Assembly: GCF_029784155.1 (NCBI RefSeq)
Contig: NC_073693.1
Coordinates: 117,403,003 to 117,467,002 of the forward strand
Direction: 5' to 3'
Length of the DNA stretch: 64,000 nucleotides
From: Uranotaenia lowii
Taxonomy: Eukaryota; Arthropoda; Insecta; Diptera; Culicidae
The notes beneath the pieces were generated by a model. The model was given only the letters and a program-made list of their open reading frames with translations. It searched no databases and was not told where the DNA came from. A program made the position numbers and the translations under genes. Positions within the stretch are counted from its first letter, which is position 1. Every line of letters starts with the position of its first letter. Positions 21,715 through 32,854 of the stretch are shown piece after piece.

Positions 21715-21720
21715 GTAAGT

Positions 21721-22005
21721 AAAAGGTGAACCTATGTACCTCAACTACGCACTTGATTGAAAACGCAATTAGATGGCATAATTATCATCGTCAGATATCA
21801 ACCGGAATTGAGAGCTAAGCTGAAACGATAGATGTTTCGAAAAGATAAGGTTCATCAAAATTTCAACAGCTTGTTCACAAAAAATAATTTTGATTAAGCA
21901 AGTGTGTTATTCAAAACGTTAAACATTGTTATAACTAACATTTTTTAATCATTTCAATGAAATTTTTGTTCTCAATTCCTCGACATTTTCAATTCATAAA
22001 TCATT
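21721..22005. other. Presumed start of intron
   Basis: 285 bases of AT-rich sequence between the splice donor and the gypsy element. It ends with the 4-bp target duplicate CATT (22002-22005). No feature was recognised. Confidence 0.45.
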
Positions 22006-22444
22006 TTTGGGGGTCCAAATTATCGGATATCGATTAACAATGCGTGTTCACTGTTTGACGTAAACTTTATTAATAATCGTTTCTATGTACAACTATTGGC
22101 TATTTATACTGTGTGGTGTGTATGTGTGTGTGAGAGATTGGATGTGTCGTGTTTGCTATTGTACATGCAAGCTGTTGTATGTTATTGCTATTGTTGTTCC
22201 CTATTGTCTGCTTCCGTTGTCGACTGTCGTCTGCTGTTGTTGTTGTTGGTAGCCGGCTATTGTCTGTCGCCGGTAATTGCTGCTACCTGAAATTGCGTGT
22301 CGCTGATTGGCTGACGCAATTGTCGCGTCGCTGATTGGCCGGCGCAAGCGTCGTGCGTTCTGGATGTGGAATGTTCTCGATGAGAATGTTCTGGAACATT
22401 CGATGCGCTGACGTAAGAAGGGATCGGCGGTAAAGTACGCCACA
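22006..22444 (-). repeat. 3' LTR of the gypsy element
   Basis: 439 bp, nearly identical to 26590-27028. It contains a trinucleotide run (TGTTGTTGT, about 22232-22245), a tandem CGCTGATTGGC motif (22301-22340) and the inverted pair GAATGTTCT / AGAACATTC within 22370-22400. Open frames in it are chance. Confidence 0.93.
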
Positions 22445-22458
22445 GTACTCCCCCCTTA
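22445..22458 (-). promoter_or_regulatory. Polypurine tract of the gypsy element
   Basis: On the minus strand the sequence next to the 3' LTR reads AAGGGGGGAGTAC, a purine-rich primer for plus-strand DNA synthesis. It lies just beyond the pol stop, which is the expected place. Confidence 0.8.
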
Positions 22459-25400
22459 ATGGTTCCAGAATTTGGATGGTATTTTGACCTGGCGTCCTGA
22501 ACGGGTTCGAACTGCAGGAGTGCTGTCATCGGTGACATCCAAAGGCTGGGTTGAGTTGGTTGAAGATGTAGGCTCGTCGGGTACGATGAATGCGGCTTTC
22601 AGGCGATCAATTGAAATCGGCGAACGCTTGCCGTTGATGTCGATGATGAATACCTTTTTCTTCCGGCGAAGTACTCGGTATGGGCCATCAAAAGGTTGAC
22701 TGAGTGGAGGTTTAATGGCACATACCTTGACGAAGACGTGGCTGCAGGTTTGCAGATCCTTTTGGATGAAGGTGGCATTCTTGGCGTGGTTGGTCGTAGG
22801 CGTTGGTTGCAGCTTATTCATGGCTTTTTTCAGGTCGGCCACGAATTCCGATGACGGTTGTTTCAGTTGATTTTCGACGAAGAAGTCACCTGGCAAACGC
22901 AATGAAGTGCCATAGGTGAGATCAGCGATCGTCGCTTGGAGGTCTTCCTTGAGGGCGGTTCTCATTCCGAGGAGCACGAGTGGTAGCGACTCTGTCCACC
23001 TAGCGTTTTGGTGACACATAATCGCTGCTTTTAGTTGGCGATGAGTCCTCTCGATTTGCCCATTTGCCTGGGGATGGTATGGCGTTGTGCGAAGATGCGT
23101 TATTCCAAGTAAAGTGTTCAGCTCACGGAAGAGCTCCGACTCGAATTGACGACCAAGATCAGTCGTCACGTTGACTGGTACTCCAAACCTTGAGATCCAG
23201 CCGTTAACGAATGCTCGAGCGACGGTGATGGCAGTCATATTTGGGATTGGTATGACTTCTGGCCAACGGGTGAATTTGTCTATCATCGTGAGGCAATAGG
23301 CATTTCCTTCCGATGGAGGTAGAGGTCCAATGAGGTCCATATGAACGTGTGCAAAACGATCCGATGGGGTTTGAATTTGCACAACTGGCGTTTTGTTGTA
23401 CCGGTGTACCTTAGATTTCTGGCAGGGCAGGCAATGTGTGACAAAAATTTTGCAATCTCGACGAATCGATGGCCAAACATATCGATCACTGACAAGTCGT
23501 GTCGTTGATCGTATGCCTGGATGCGAATTATTGTGAAGCTTTCTGATGATGGCTTGCCGAAATTCTTTCGGAACAAACGGTCTGATGGCTTCGGTGGAGA
23601 TGTCACAGTAGATCGGTGTGGAGGATAATGGCGACTTGAGCTTCTTCAGCAGTAAGCTAGTATTTGCTGGAGGGGATTGCAAATACTGCTGTAGCTCGGG
23701 ATCGGTTTCCTGCTGGGTGGCCATTTGCTCGAAGTCTATTGTTTCGCTAGTGGTCGAGATGGTTTCAATTCGGCTGAGCATATCGGCAACCTTGTTCGAC
23801 TCACCGGGAACGTGTCGAATATCCGTTGTATACTCGCTGATGAAACCTAGATGACGAGTTTGGGTTGGTGTCGCTTTTTCGGGACGCTGCTGAAAGGCGT
23901 GAGTGAGTGGCTTGTGGTCGGTGTAGATGCAGAACTCACGTCCGATGAGGGTGTCCTTGAAGTACTTGACCGCTTCGTACATTGCGTAGAGCTCACGATC
24001 GTATGTACTTGCCTTTCGTAGGGCTTCCTTTAGTTTGCGGGAAAAAAATGCAAGTGGCTGGCATCCTTTTTCGGTGATTTGGTGCAGAACAGCGCCAATT
24101 GCTGTTCCTGAAGCATCGACGTCTAATGCTAATTTCGCTTGGGCCGATGGGTGAGCGAGTTGAGTAGCAGTAGCTAGAGCTGTTTTGCACTGTTGGAATG
24201 CTGCGAGGGTGATCTCGTTCCATTGCAGAGGTGTTTGGTCGTTTCGGATGTTACCGGTAATCATTTGCTGGAGCAACTGTTGCTGGGCGGCAGCGCCGGG
24301 TATGAAACGACGATAGAAATTTATTGTTCCTAAAAATCGCTTCATCTGCCGGGCAGTCGTGGGTTGAGGATAATTTAGCACAGCTTCGACCTTGCTCGGG
24401 TTTGGTTTGATGCCCTCGGGAGTGATGAGATGACCCAGGAATTTCACCTCAGATTTACCGATTTGGCATTTGCTGGCGTTGATGGTCAGGTTGTTTTCCC
24501 TCAGGATCTGGAATACTTGACGCAGATGCCGTTTATGCTCTTCGATGCTGGCGGAGGCGATGCATAAGTCGTCGACGTACGGGAAAACATATTCCAGGTG
24601 GCCCAGAATCTGATGTAGGTGCCTCTGGAGAGTTTGACCGGCATTACGCAATCCAAATGTCATGAATTTGAATTCGAAAAGGCCAAACGGGGTCGTTATT
24701 GCGGTCTTCGGTACGTCTTCCGGTGCTACGGGAATTTGGTGATAGGCACGTTGCAGATCAATGCATGAGAAAATGCATTTCCCATAGAGGATGTTGGAAA
24801 AGTCCTGGATATGTGGCACTGGGTAACGATCGGGAACGGTGATGGCGTTGAGGTTCCGATAGTCACCACACGGTCTCCATTTGCCATTGGATTTCCGAAC
24901 CATGTGAAGAGGACTGGCCCAGGAACTTTTCGATGGTTGGCATATTCCCTGCTCCATGAGGAAACGGAATTCCTCTTTGGCTTCCTTCAGCTTGTCGGGT
25001 GGCAACCGACGGGGGCGACAGAAAACTGGTTGGCCTGTCGTAATGATCTGGTGGACGGTGTTCGACTTGGTCGGGTGATGGTTCATATTCAGGATGGTGA
25101 TGTCTTGAAATTCCTTCAGGATGTCTGAGAAGGGCGAGTTCACATCAAATGTGGTTATCGTTGGCTCGGATGCAGCGTTGATGTTGTTCACTTGCAGGTT
25201 GGTGAGGTTGTCAATCAGCTTGTTGCGTTTCAGATCCACCAGAAGATCAAAGTGCTTCAAAAAATCAGCTCCAATGATCGGGAATTTCACATCGGCGATA
25301 GTGAAAATCCACACAAATGGTCGGCGGAGTCCGATGTCCAATTGCAACCGCTTGGTGCCATAAGTTTGTATGGGGCTGCCATTTGCTGCGTAGAGACGAT

Positions 25401-25701
25401 GAGACGGTGAAGGATGAAGCTGTTCTCGTGGTGTCGGTGGTAGCACGGAAATATCAGCACCAGTGTCGATTAGAAACTGTTGCGCTGATTGCTGATCGTG
25501 CACGTGGATACGCAGGATGTCCTTGTTGAGTTCGATGCTGGATACATCGGCTTGTGCTGGTTCGAAGGAGGCTTCGGATGGTTGCGTGCAATCAGGTGAT
25601 TGCACGGAAATTAATTTTTTGCAGGCCGGGTGTACACATTCAACTTGCCGTCGTAGAATATACACGGCACGTTGGCGTTGTCTCCTCTCTGCTTCTCGCA
25701 C
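22456..25701 (-). CDS. Gypsy pol: protease, reverse transcriptase, RNase H, integrase
   Basis: The open frame holds 1081 codons without a stop. Aspartic protease: [10 protein letters not shown] near residue 79. Reverse transcriptase: [23 protein letters not shown] with a catalytic Asp at about 315, FGLRNAGQT and YVDD at 375-378. RNase [26 protein letters not shown] and YTDHKPL. Integrase: an HHCC zinc domain (HNNSHPG ... CLPCQKSK), then the Asp residues in VHMDLIGPL and [10 protein letters not shown] and the Glu in [11 protein letters not shown]. The order PR-RT-RH-IN is that of Ty3/gypsy. The frame overlaps the end of gag by about 90 bases and lies in the -1 frame relative to it, so it is probably made as a Gag-Pol fusion by -1 frameshifting. 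The first codon is then not a true start. All visible catalytic residues are present. Confidence 0.95.
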   Translation of the reverse strand: MREAERRQRQRAVYILRRQVECVHPACKKLISVQSPDCTQPSEASFEPAQADVSSIELNKDILRIHVHDQQSAQQFLIDTGADISVLPPTPREQLHPSPSHRLYAANGSPIQTYGTKRLQLDIGLRRPFVWIFTIADVKFPIIGADFLKHFDLLVDLKRNKLIDNLTNLQVNNINAASEPTITTFDVNSPFSDILKEFQDITILNMNHHPTKSNTVHQIITTGQPVFCRPRRLPPDKLKEAKEEFRFLMEQGICQPSKSSWASPLHMVRKSNGKWRPCGDYRNLNAITVPDRYPVPHIQDFSNILYGKCIFSCIDLQRAYHQIPVAPEDVPKTAITTPFGLFEFKFMTFGLRNAGQTLQRHLHQILGHLEYVFPYVDDLCIASASIEEHKRHLRQVFQILRENNLTINASKCQIGKSEVKFLGHLITPEGIKPNPSKVEAVLNYPQPTTARQMKRFLGTINFYRRFIPGAAAQQQLLQQMITGNIRNDQTPLQWNEITLAAFQQCKTALATATQLAHPSAQAKLALDVDASGTAIGAVLHQITEKGCQPLAFFSRKLKEALRKASTYDRELYAMYEAVKYFKDTLIGREFCIYTDHKPLTHAFQQRPEKATPTQTRHLGFISEYTTDIRHVPGESNKVADMLSRIETISTTSETIDFEQMATQQETDPELQQYLQSPPANTSLLLKKLKSPLSSTPIYCDISTEAIRPFVPKEFRQAIIRKLHNNSHPGIRSTTRLVSDRYVWPSIRRDCKIFVTHCLPCQKSKVHRYNKTPVVQIQTPSDRFAHVHMDLIGPLPPSEGNAYCLTMIDKFTRWPEVIPIPNMTAITVARAFVNGWISRFGVPVNVTTDLGRQFESELFRELNTLLGITHLRTTPYHPQANGQIERTHRQLKAAIMCHQNARWTESLPLVLLGMRTALKEDLQATIADLTYGTSLRLPGDFFVENQLKQPSSEFVADLKKAMNKLQPTPTTNHAKNATFIQKDLQTCSHVFVKVCAIKPPLSQPFDGPYRVLRRKKKVFIIDINGKRSPISIDRLKAAFIVPDEPTSSTNSTQPLDVTDDSTPAVRTRSGRQVKIPSKFWNH

Positions 25702-26465
25702 TTCTCAGCCTGGGCGCCATGTCGGTAGTGGAACCAACATATCCATCGGCGGGAGCTTGTTGACCGGGAGGGCGTTTGTGAGCGACGGTTTGAAGATCGG
25801 GTTTGATCTCGGTATGTTGGCTGCTCACGACTGCGGGATTTTCCACCAAGCACCTGATCGAGACGGCGAGAAAGTGCCTCGATGCGTTGTTCCAATGCGG
25901 ACGGTTCGACGGAGTGAACGGATGGCGGATCACTCCTCGGGACTTCCAAAATCTTGTCGGCAACTTTCGCTTGTTCGTCCAATGAGGCGGTTGGCATCGC
26001 TGCGATGATGGAACGCACTGTGACTGGCAGTGCACGGAGCCACAAGTTGGAAAGAACGTTGTCCGAACACCCGTCACCACCCAGGCGGCGCATTTCCGAA
26101 AGAAGAACGCTCGGCTTCTGGTCACCTAAAATCATTCCGGAAAGCAAACTCGTTAGTCGCTGGTTATCAGAGAGGCGAAAATGCGAAATCACGGCGGATT
26201 TCAGTGTTTCGTATTTGTCGTTGTTAGCAGATTCGGTGCATTGTGCAATTGTGGTATGCACAAATTTACAGCGGGGCCCAAGAGCAACAATCACGGTGTA
26301 AAATTTGTTCCTGTCGCTCCTGACACAATTCACGCTAAATGCGGCTTCCAGACACAAGAACCAAGTTTCGATGTCGTCTGGATCGAATGTAGGATAGCTG
26401 ACTTTAGAAATCAGCGCTGGTTCAGCTGCAAGTGAATGTTCACTATTCGCACCGTCTTGGGCCAT
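25611..26465 (-). CDS. Gypsy gag: structural protein
   Basis: Gag builds the particle that packages element RNA. The frame is open from 26492, but the ATG at 26465 ([10 protein letters not shown]) sits in a much stronger context (ACCACCATGG) and is preferred, giving about 284 residues. The N-terminal half has the capsid-like segment [20 protein letters not shown]. Near the C-terminus is [14 protein letters not shown], a Cys/His motif unlike the usual CCHC knuckle but like the variant reported for CsRn1-group Gags. The protein ends at 25611 inside the region that overlaps pol. No frame damage is seen. Confidence 0.88.
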   Translation of the reverse strand: MAQDGANSEHSLAAEPALISKVSYPTFDPDDIETWFLCLEAAFSVNCVRSDRNKFYTVIVALGPRCKFVHTTIAQCTESANNDKYETLKSAVISHFRLSDNQRLTSLLSGMILGDQKPSVLLSEMRRLGGDGCSDNVLSNLWLRALPVTVRSIIAAMPTASLDEQAKVADKILEVPRSDPPSVHSVEPSALEQRIEALSRRLDQVLGGKSRSREQPTYRDQTRSSNRRSQTPSRSTSSRRWICWFHYRHGAQAEKCEKQRGDNANVPCIFYDGKLNVYTRPAKN

Positions 26466-26567
26466 GGTGGTTTTTTTCACTACTAAATTCACTGATGTTC
26501 CTCAGGAGAGTTTTTTTTTTTCACCACTAGATGCACTGGTTTACTGATGCCACGGTTGGTTCCTTTT

Positions 26568-26586
26568 AATCACGTCGGGGTCACCA
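26568..26586 (-). promoter_or_regulatory. Primer binding site, tRNA-Trp
   Basis: On the plus strand the 19 bases AATCACGTCGGGGTCACCA are the 3' end of an insect tRNA-Trp including CCA, as I recall that tRNA. The element strand is therefore fully complementary to the tRNA. It lies 3 bases inside the 5' LTR as drawn here. Confidence 0.85.
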
Positions 26587-26589
26587 AAA

Positions 26590-27028
26590 TTTGGGGGTCC
26601 AAATTATCGGATATCGATTAACAATGCGTGTTCACTGTTTGACGTAAACTTTATTAATAATCGTTTCTATGTACAACTATTGGCTATTTATACTGTGTGG
26701 TGTGTATGTGTGTGTGAGAGATTGGATGTGTCGTGTTTGCTATTGTACATGCAAGCTGTTGTATGTTATTGCTATTGTTGTTCCCTATTGTCTGCTTCCG
26801 TTGTCGACTGTCGTCTGCTGTTGTTGTTGTTGGTAGCCGGCTATTGTCTGTCGCCGGTAATTGCTGCTACCTGAAATTGCGTGTCGCTGATTGGCTGACG
26901 CAATTGTCGCGTCGCTGATTGGCCGGCGCAAGCGTCGTGCGTTCTGGATGTGGAATGTTCTCGATGAGAATGTTCTGGAACATTCGATGCGCTGACATAA
27001 GAAGGGATCGGCGGTAAAGTACGCCACA
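26590..27028 (-). repeat. 5' LTR of the gypsy element
   Basis: 439 bp, the partner of 22006-22444. It drives transcription toward decreasing coordinates. A TATA box was not identified with certainty. Confidence 0.92.
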
Positions 27029-27032
27029 CATT

Positions 27033-27973
27033 AATTAACATATGTAAATCAAGCATAAATTGGACATTTTTTACACAACTGATTTTCGGTAAGCTCCAAA
27101 AATATGAAAAAAAGGGTGCAAAATAAGAATAGCACCACTCATGCTGTTGTTAAAAATCATGATTTTTTGTTGAGATTTATGGTGAAAAGTGATTAATTTT
27201 TCACTTGAGCTAAGGTCAAAACCAACACAACTGAAAATCCTGGCGGTGTAAAACCACTAAGGGGTCGTTCAAATATTACGTGTCGCAATTTTTTATCGCT
27301 ATCCATCAACCTCCTCCTTCGTTACACATTTGTTCCAGATTTTCTATCCAAAATCCACAAAATGTAATAAACACCTTCCCTCTAAACGTGTTACGTATTA
27401 ATTCGATGGTCCCTAAGCAGAACGAACTGATATGCACCCCTGAATGTCACTGAACGAACCTACAGTACCAACGACATTGAACACACTTCGGTTTGATGAC
27501 AGTTCTCGAATCGAGATACTGCTGCGTGAAGAGTGAGAATTATAGAATAGGCGGGAGAATAGTAGAACGTAAACAAAATATCAATTGATTTTAAAGCGGA
27601 TTGCAGTTTAGGAAGTTCTCTGTACAATAGCGGATTTTATTACCGACTCTCTTTTATGACTACCGTACGCTTGTTCGACTGTTATTCATAAAAATTGTAC
27701 TCATTACACATGTGAGAAGAACAACTCAAGTAAACTTTGTGTGACACAATTGCGTATAATTTTTAGATCAGGAATTCCCAATCATAGTGGCAGAAACATT
27801 TAAATATTTACAATCATAATATGCCTACGATTTAAACATTGATGCTTAATACAATTTTACCTTACAAGCCTAGTTACTCCGCTGCTCCGTTGTTGAGTGC
27901 ACAGGGCCCCAGCGTTCTTCCTTTGAACAGAATCCTTTCTGTCTTCTTCAAGTCACATGCAGATCAGCTGACT
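27033..27973. other. Non-coding stretch, partly repeat
   Basis: No gene recognised. AAGGGGTCGTTCAAATATTACG at about 27260-27281 resembles the terminus of a common insect MITE, but no partner end was found. 27880-27973 is the left side of a sequence interrupted by the element at 27980 and continued at 29753. Confidence 0.45.
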
Positions 27974-27979
27974 CGTAAG

Positions 27980-29746
27980 CAGGGCTGGTAGCGGTTTGAC
28001 AATGAAATAGTAGTGACTTTAGTGACCAAAATTTGAAAAAAAGTGACCAAATAGTGACTTTGAGGACCAAAAAAAGTGACCAAATTGTGACGATGTAGAT
28101 CGAAAAAAGTAACTTTGAAGTACAATAAATGTGACGAAATAGATTTTGAAGCAATTAAAATAGTCAGCCAAAGATAATTCTGTAGTTATCAAGATTAATA
28201 AATATGATTTATGATCTGCAATGTGTTAAATGTTCATTGGATTACAAATTTATTCCTTTTTGCATCATGAAAGTCGTGTCATTTTAAGTCGTGTGTTTGC
28301 TTCCAAAAACAATCTAAAAAATATAAAAATATCAAAGTTATTCTATTTGGGTACAATTTGTAAACTTAACAGAACATACTTATCGGCAGTCCGTCTCTTC
28401 TCGTCCTCATCCTTTCGAAGGACTTTAAGCTCTTCCTCCTTCGTTCTATTGATGACTTCAAATCATTCATTTGAAGCTTACTCTTCTCTTCTTCCTCTGC
28501 GGGTGCGATCTCCTTCAACCTCAACTTATTTTCCTCCTCCTTTTGGCGTCTCTGTTCTTCCAGGTAGTTTTGATGTAGAATTACGTCTTACGGCAACACT
28601 ATAGGGGTACAAATCGAAATTCGCGAACGGATCTCGCGTCACGAAAAAAGCCTCTTCAACGGACATCTCTTCCAAAGATCATTTCGGAATGGCTGTGTAT
28701 TGGTTCACCAATACCATTAAAGCGCAAATACGAATTGGTGATGGAAAATTTATAAATATACCTGCCGCGAAAATCAATTGGCAAGCTGTGTTTAAACACT
28801 TCAAAGTTCCGAATGTGTTTTACCGAAATTGCTTGCGCGGCTGGTGCTGCGCGTCCAGCCAAGAGCAATAATCCAAACGCTCTCACGGAGATAAGGAACC
28901 TGATGCCAGCAGCCAAAATGACAAGACGTTCTTGAAGCGCAACGAATCGTCTCTCCGTATGACGTTTTTTTTTCAGGATATTAACCATGGCCATTACCTC
29001 CTTCTATAAAATAGAAAGCGGTATACTTTTTTCCAGCATTAAGCACATAAGAGGCATTCTCCAATAGAATAGTTGGTGTACCTTCTATCTACACTGCTGG
29101 CTAAAAGTTTAGAATCATTCCTTTAAAAGCATGATTGTTTTGTGCGGTCAGATTTAAACCAACTTATGGCACATTCCATATATTTTCTTCGTATGTATTT
29201 GGCAAAAATATATATATTTAGCTCAATACATCCGTAATAATCCTTAAGATGAAAAAGTTATGATCAAAAAAAATTTCATGTACATGAGGTCAGACATTTT
29301 GGTTAAATTTTCTGGAACATAATCAATCTTATGTTTAAGTTTTTATTAAGCATGACTAGACAAAATTTAACCAAATATCAAACAAATGAGCTTAACAGTT
29401 TAGCGATGCGCTGTTTGATAACAGAGATACAGATGAAATAAAATTACAAATTCCTGAAAACTGATCTCAAACTTTTGGCAGATACACCTTACTGCGGAGT
29501 GACCCCAAACTTTTGATCGATAAATAAGGTAGCTATTTGATAATTTGAAGTACAAGTCAATTTTTTGTTCAAAATTTTCTCTTTCATTGGTTTATTTTCG
29601 GTGAAAAAAGTGACTTTTGGTGATAAAAGTGACCATTTTTCGGAAAATAGTGACTTTAGTGACCAAATGATGAAAAAAGTGACTTTTTAGTGACTGACCC
29701 AAAAAAAGTGACCAAGTCACTAAAAAGTGACTCGCTACCAGCCCTG
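27980..29746. mobile_element. 1.77-kb TIR element with GTGAC iterons, possibly hAT-like
   Basis: The termini are perfect 14-bp inverted repeats, CAGGGCTGGTAGCG, and the element is flanked by a perfect 6-bp duplicate CGTAAG (27974-27979 and 29747-29752). Within about 130 bp of each end the motif AGTGACC/AGTGACT recurs many times (about 6 at the left, at least 8 at the right), in the same orientation at both ends. CAGGG termini and dense subterminal repeats suggest hAT, but hAT elements usually duplicate 8 bp. The interior has a degraded coiled-coil-like reading at 28380-28600 on the minus strand (Glu/Lys/Arg-rich, frameshifted), not recognised as a transposase. Confidence 0.8.
29092..29520. 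mobile_element. Possible Tc1-like MITE inside the 1.77-kb element
   Basis: The left end CACTGCTGGCTAAAAGTTTA after a TA and the right end, with two inverted copies of the AAAAGTTTG(G/A)G core (29467-29478 and 29505-29515), resemble Tc1-like termini. The ends are diverged and the right edge is uncertain. No coding frame. Confidence 0.4.
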
Positions 29747-29752
29747 CGTAAG

Positions 29753-30768
29753 CCAAAACACTAGGTTCAATCCTCTTTGAAACTAGTGTGAAGAAGGACG
29801 AGGAAAACCAGAGTTGCAACAACCGTATCGCCAGGTTGTGTGATGAACTCACACTCCCAATTTCGGATCAGCTGATTTTCGTTTCAAACACTAGATTCAA
29901 TCCTCCTTAAGCTTGGTGCAAGGATGGCAGAACCAAAACAAAATCGCGATGATGGTATTCCAACAATGTGTTGGTGAACCGTTCTCTGCTCCCGTTCTCT
30001 TCACCAACACCGTTCACTGTCGATCCGTTCAATGCTCCTTTTGACAACACGTCACAAACAATCACTATTCTTTTAATCGACAATCACTACCACTAGTCTT
30101 CAGCGAATGATATGATCTCTCCCAGCTTCGGGAATGAGAGACGTCCGCATGCTATCTTCGTTTGGTCGGGTATGCATGCGCTCGACACAGGTTCTCCAAC
30201 ACGAGTGGGCTTTACGATCACTGCCTCACCTTCGCCACCTTACCATGTGCTTCCTCGAGTCGATCACAGCATCCTCGGATCCTTGGGGTGTTAGGCATGG
30301 ATTGCTCTGGTTGGATTATCCTTCATCAACTGCGACGAGCCTGTATAAAAGCCCTGAAGGCAAAGCATTGATTGTAGTGCTAAGCTATATCCTACTACAT
30401 ACATGAGATTCGATTTACCTCTGGGTGAGGGCTTCTCCGTATGTTCCTTTTCTCTAAGCAGTGGCGCGGGAGTTTTCTTATTGGATTTTGGTTGCTGTGC
30501 CTGTGAGTGGGGTGCTGGTTAAACTCAGTTTCCTTCTGATTTATTCGGGCTTAGCTTAATGTTTGGTCATGTGTCGATCCATGACTCCGCATGCAGTCCT
30601 TACTCATGCAAATTCCGCGATGTGGCGGAATAGTGGAATACAATTCTGTTCCCGAATGGTTCGCTCCTATCCTGTCTCACTTTCGTTCACATGCATAAAC
30701 GATCGAGTGTTTGGTCATCACACAAACGTGTATCGGTAGAGGAACGCGTGGATGATTCAATGATTTAA
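29753..30768. other. Non-coding stretch with an imperfect duplication and a TATA-like site
   Basis: GATCAGCTGA...AAACACTAGGTTCAATCCTC recurs: the first copy is split by the 1.77-kb element (27962-27973 plus 29753-29775) and the second is at 29867-29910. GTATAAAAGCCC at 30340-30351 resembles a core promoter and could belong to an old LTR. No paired LTR or gene was found. Frames near 30112-30406 are short and not recognised. Confidence 0.4.
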
Positions 30769-30985
30769 CACGTTCGTCGCCACGCTCATTTTGGTTGTTT
30801 TACTTGCCGGGCCCAAAGAAAATCTCGGAGCAAGAAAACAACCAGAGAGAACGCCACTATTTGTAACGTGTGGCTAAACTGAGCGGCTAACTTGAGTGAG
30901 AGAGCTTCACATGCTTTTTAATGTGACGGGGCCTCCCAGGAAATACACCCGTCACCCGAATATGGGTGACGTGGCGACGAACGTG
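30769..30985. mobile_element. 217-bp MITE with TTAA target duplication
   Basis: Perfect 16-bp inverted termini CACGTTCGTCGCCACG (30769-30784 and 30970-30985), flanked by TTAA on both sides (30765-30768 and 30986-30989). TTAA duplication is typical of piggyBac and Kolobok elements. It has no coding capacity. The interior carries GTGACGGG and its near-complement CCCGTCAC. Confidence 0.88.
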
Positions 30986-30989
30986 TTAA

Positions 30990-32854
30990 AATGCAACATT
31001 TAGGCTATTTGTTCAATAGACGTCTATGCTGTACCTTTATATTGAGATTCCACTGGTCTGGCCAAAGGTTCTGTGAATCTACGTTGCATGTATGGTTACT
31101 CACGTGTTCCCGATAAGGAACGTGTGGATGAGTTCATGTACCTGGGATTGAAAGTTGTTTAGAAACCTTTTGCTGTACTTTAATGCTTGTTGGGCATTAC
31201 CTTTTATCATAAACCGTTTCAGCCCTCACTAACGTTCCTTACGTTCGATCCGTTTGGGTTTTCGACAATTCACGAAGCGTGATCCGGATGAGGGAATTAT
31301 CTTGCGGTTAAATGTTCTTGGGGATACCAATTATCTAATGGCGTATTTTTTTTTTGATTCCGGATTTGGCTCTGGAACCGTCCGAATAAAAAAACGACTT
31401 TCGGGTTTCGAGTTATTCCATACGTAGGTGTGCGTGAGAACGAGCGCAATATTTACATGCATCTGTCATTTTGTTCTCCCTTCTGGATTTCTTCACTCGG
31501 TTCTTCACATCCGGATTGCCTGCTTTCGTGTCCGGATTGCACTGGACATCAGATAGTACAATTTTGCTTGGCTGAGAGGTTCAAAATCGCGGCAATAATC
31601 ATTTTCCCGTTCATTATTTCAACTGTTTTGCTTTCAGCCAAAAACAGCTGTTTAATGTTTTGACAACAACGTTGAGAGTATTGGTGAACTTCTCGCAAAA
31701 CTGACTTTCTTCTCAGGGCGATTCCGTCCGTTTTTCGAGCGAACCTAGGTTGCCTCTAGTGCAATAAATGAGCACGATGACAGCAGTTAGAGCGAACCTA
31801 GGTTGCCTCTGGATTGCCTCCAGGTGAAAAAAAATACGGTATAGGTAAATTTGTCGATACTCCTCCTCATTTCATATTACCTTTTATCATGCGTCAACTT
31901 TCTACCTCGGGGATGTTGTTTGAGGATTTGGAGCAGAACAAGCACTTTATTTCGACTTTCTGTCGTAGAAGACGTCGTTTTGCTTGGGACACTAGAATTG
32001 AATGACTCAGCGGAAGTTGTCTTTCCAGCTTTTGACAGTGTATTGACTGATGTCGCTCGCCTTTCGAGCATATCGGTTTGTAGTGGATAGCAGTTGAAAT
32101 AACTACAGTGAATATCTGATTTTGTTGACATTAAGCTCGTTCATGGATTTTTATTCATTTCTTCGATACTTGAGTATGAATAAATTAGTAACGGTAATAA
32201 TTGGTTTTGAGTGATGCTAAGTGTTTGCTCTGAATTTAGTAAGGTAGGGCAGTGTAACTAAATGAAGTATGTGCATATCTAACCGAATGTATTAAATCTT
32301 AGACAAATTGCGCAATCGGATAGTGGAAGCACAGTTCCCTTGGAAGTACACGAATGCTACATTGCTGTAGCTTATCAGAGGTGAAAAAGTTATGAGAAAG
32401 TTAAGAATTGTTAATTTATTAGAAAATGATTGAATGCAACAACTAGAATCTAGACAGGAGCTAGAAAGGAAAACGCCACTAAACGTAAGCTCGAAAAGGT
32501 AATCCAGATAAGATTGGAATCTAATAAAATTTCTACCGTAGGAATTTAAAACTCGTCGAACTTCGAACGAACAAAGGAGTTTTAAAAATTCGGAAACAAT
32601 TTTTCTTTGTTACCCGTGAAACGCAAGAAACAAGTTTTACACTGACTGACGAACACAAAAAAAAATGAGAGAATTGAAAAAAACGAACTTCATCGATGCA
32701 AGGCTATCGGCAAAGGATCGCGAGTATAAGTTTCCTATAAAAAAGCACGCTAGTTCAAATGATCATTTTGAATTTGGATTTAACAGGAGAGAAGAACCAG
32801 TCACGAGAAGACGAAAAACGGAGAGAGTAGGTTATAAGAAAGGACTCGTGTTTT
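30990..32854. other. Non-coding stretch, no gene recognised
   Basis: Short frames only. A 20-bp direct repeat AGCGAACCTAGGTTGCCTCT lies at about 31738-31757 and 31792-31811. 31320-31700 is GC-richer without recognisable content. Confidence 0.4.

Larger units (their letters stand above)
22006..27028 (-). mobile_element. Ty3/gypsy LTR retrotransposon, CsRn1/Kabuki type, complete
   Basis: A 5023-bp element on the minus strand with two 439-bp LTRs, gag, pol, a primer site matching tRNA-Trp and a polypurine tract. It is flanked by the 4-bp direct repeat CATT (22002-22005 and 27029-27032). In element orientation the LTR begins TGTGGCG and ends CCCCCAAA; if the edge is placed at the usual CA the LTR is 437 bp and the flanks no longer match. 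There is no env. One difference between the LTRs was noticed by eye (ACGTAAG at 22411-22417 against ACATAAG at 26995-27001), so the insertion is recent. The tRNA-Trp primer and the unusual Gag zinc motif are traits of the CsRn1 group. Confidence 0.93.

Noticed and set aside
21383..21718. 111-codon frame overlapping the putative first exon
   Set aside because: Low-complexity His/Thr-rich reading of the CA-rich leader. The frame starting at 21600 has a better start, hydrophobic core and in-phase donor.
22006..22444. Small plus-strand frames at the LTRs (repeated at 26680-26918)
   Set aside because: They lie within the LTR and occur twice only because the LTR does.
22472..26435. Plus-strand frames across the gypsy element
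   Set aside because: They are shadows of gag and pol on the other strand.
28656..28994. 112-codon minus-strand frame inside the 1.77-kb element as a transposase
   Set aside because: No DDE or zinc motif is visible and the composition is unremarkable; it is left unassigned.
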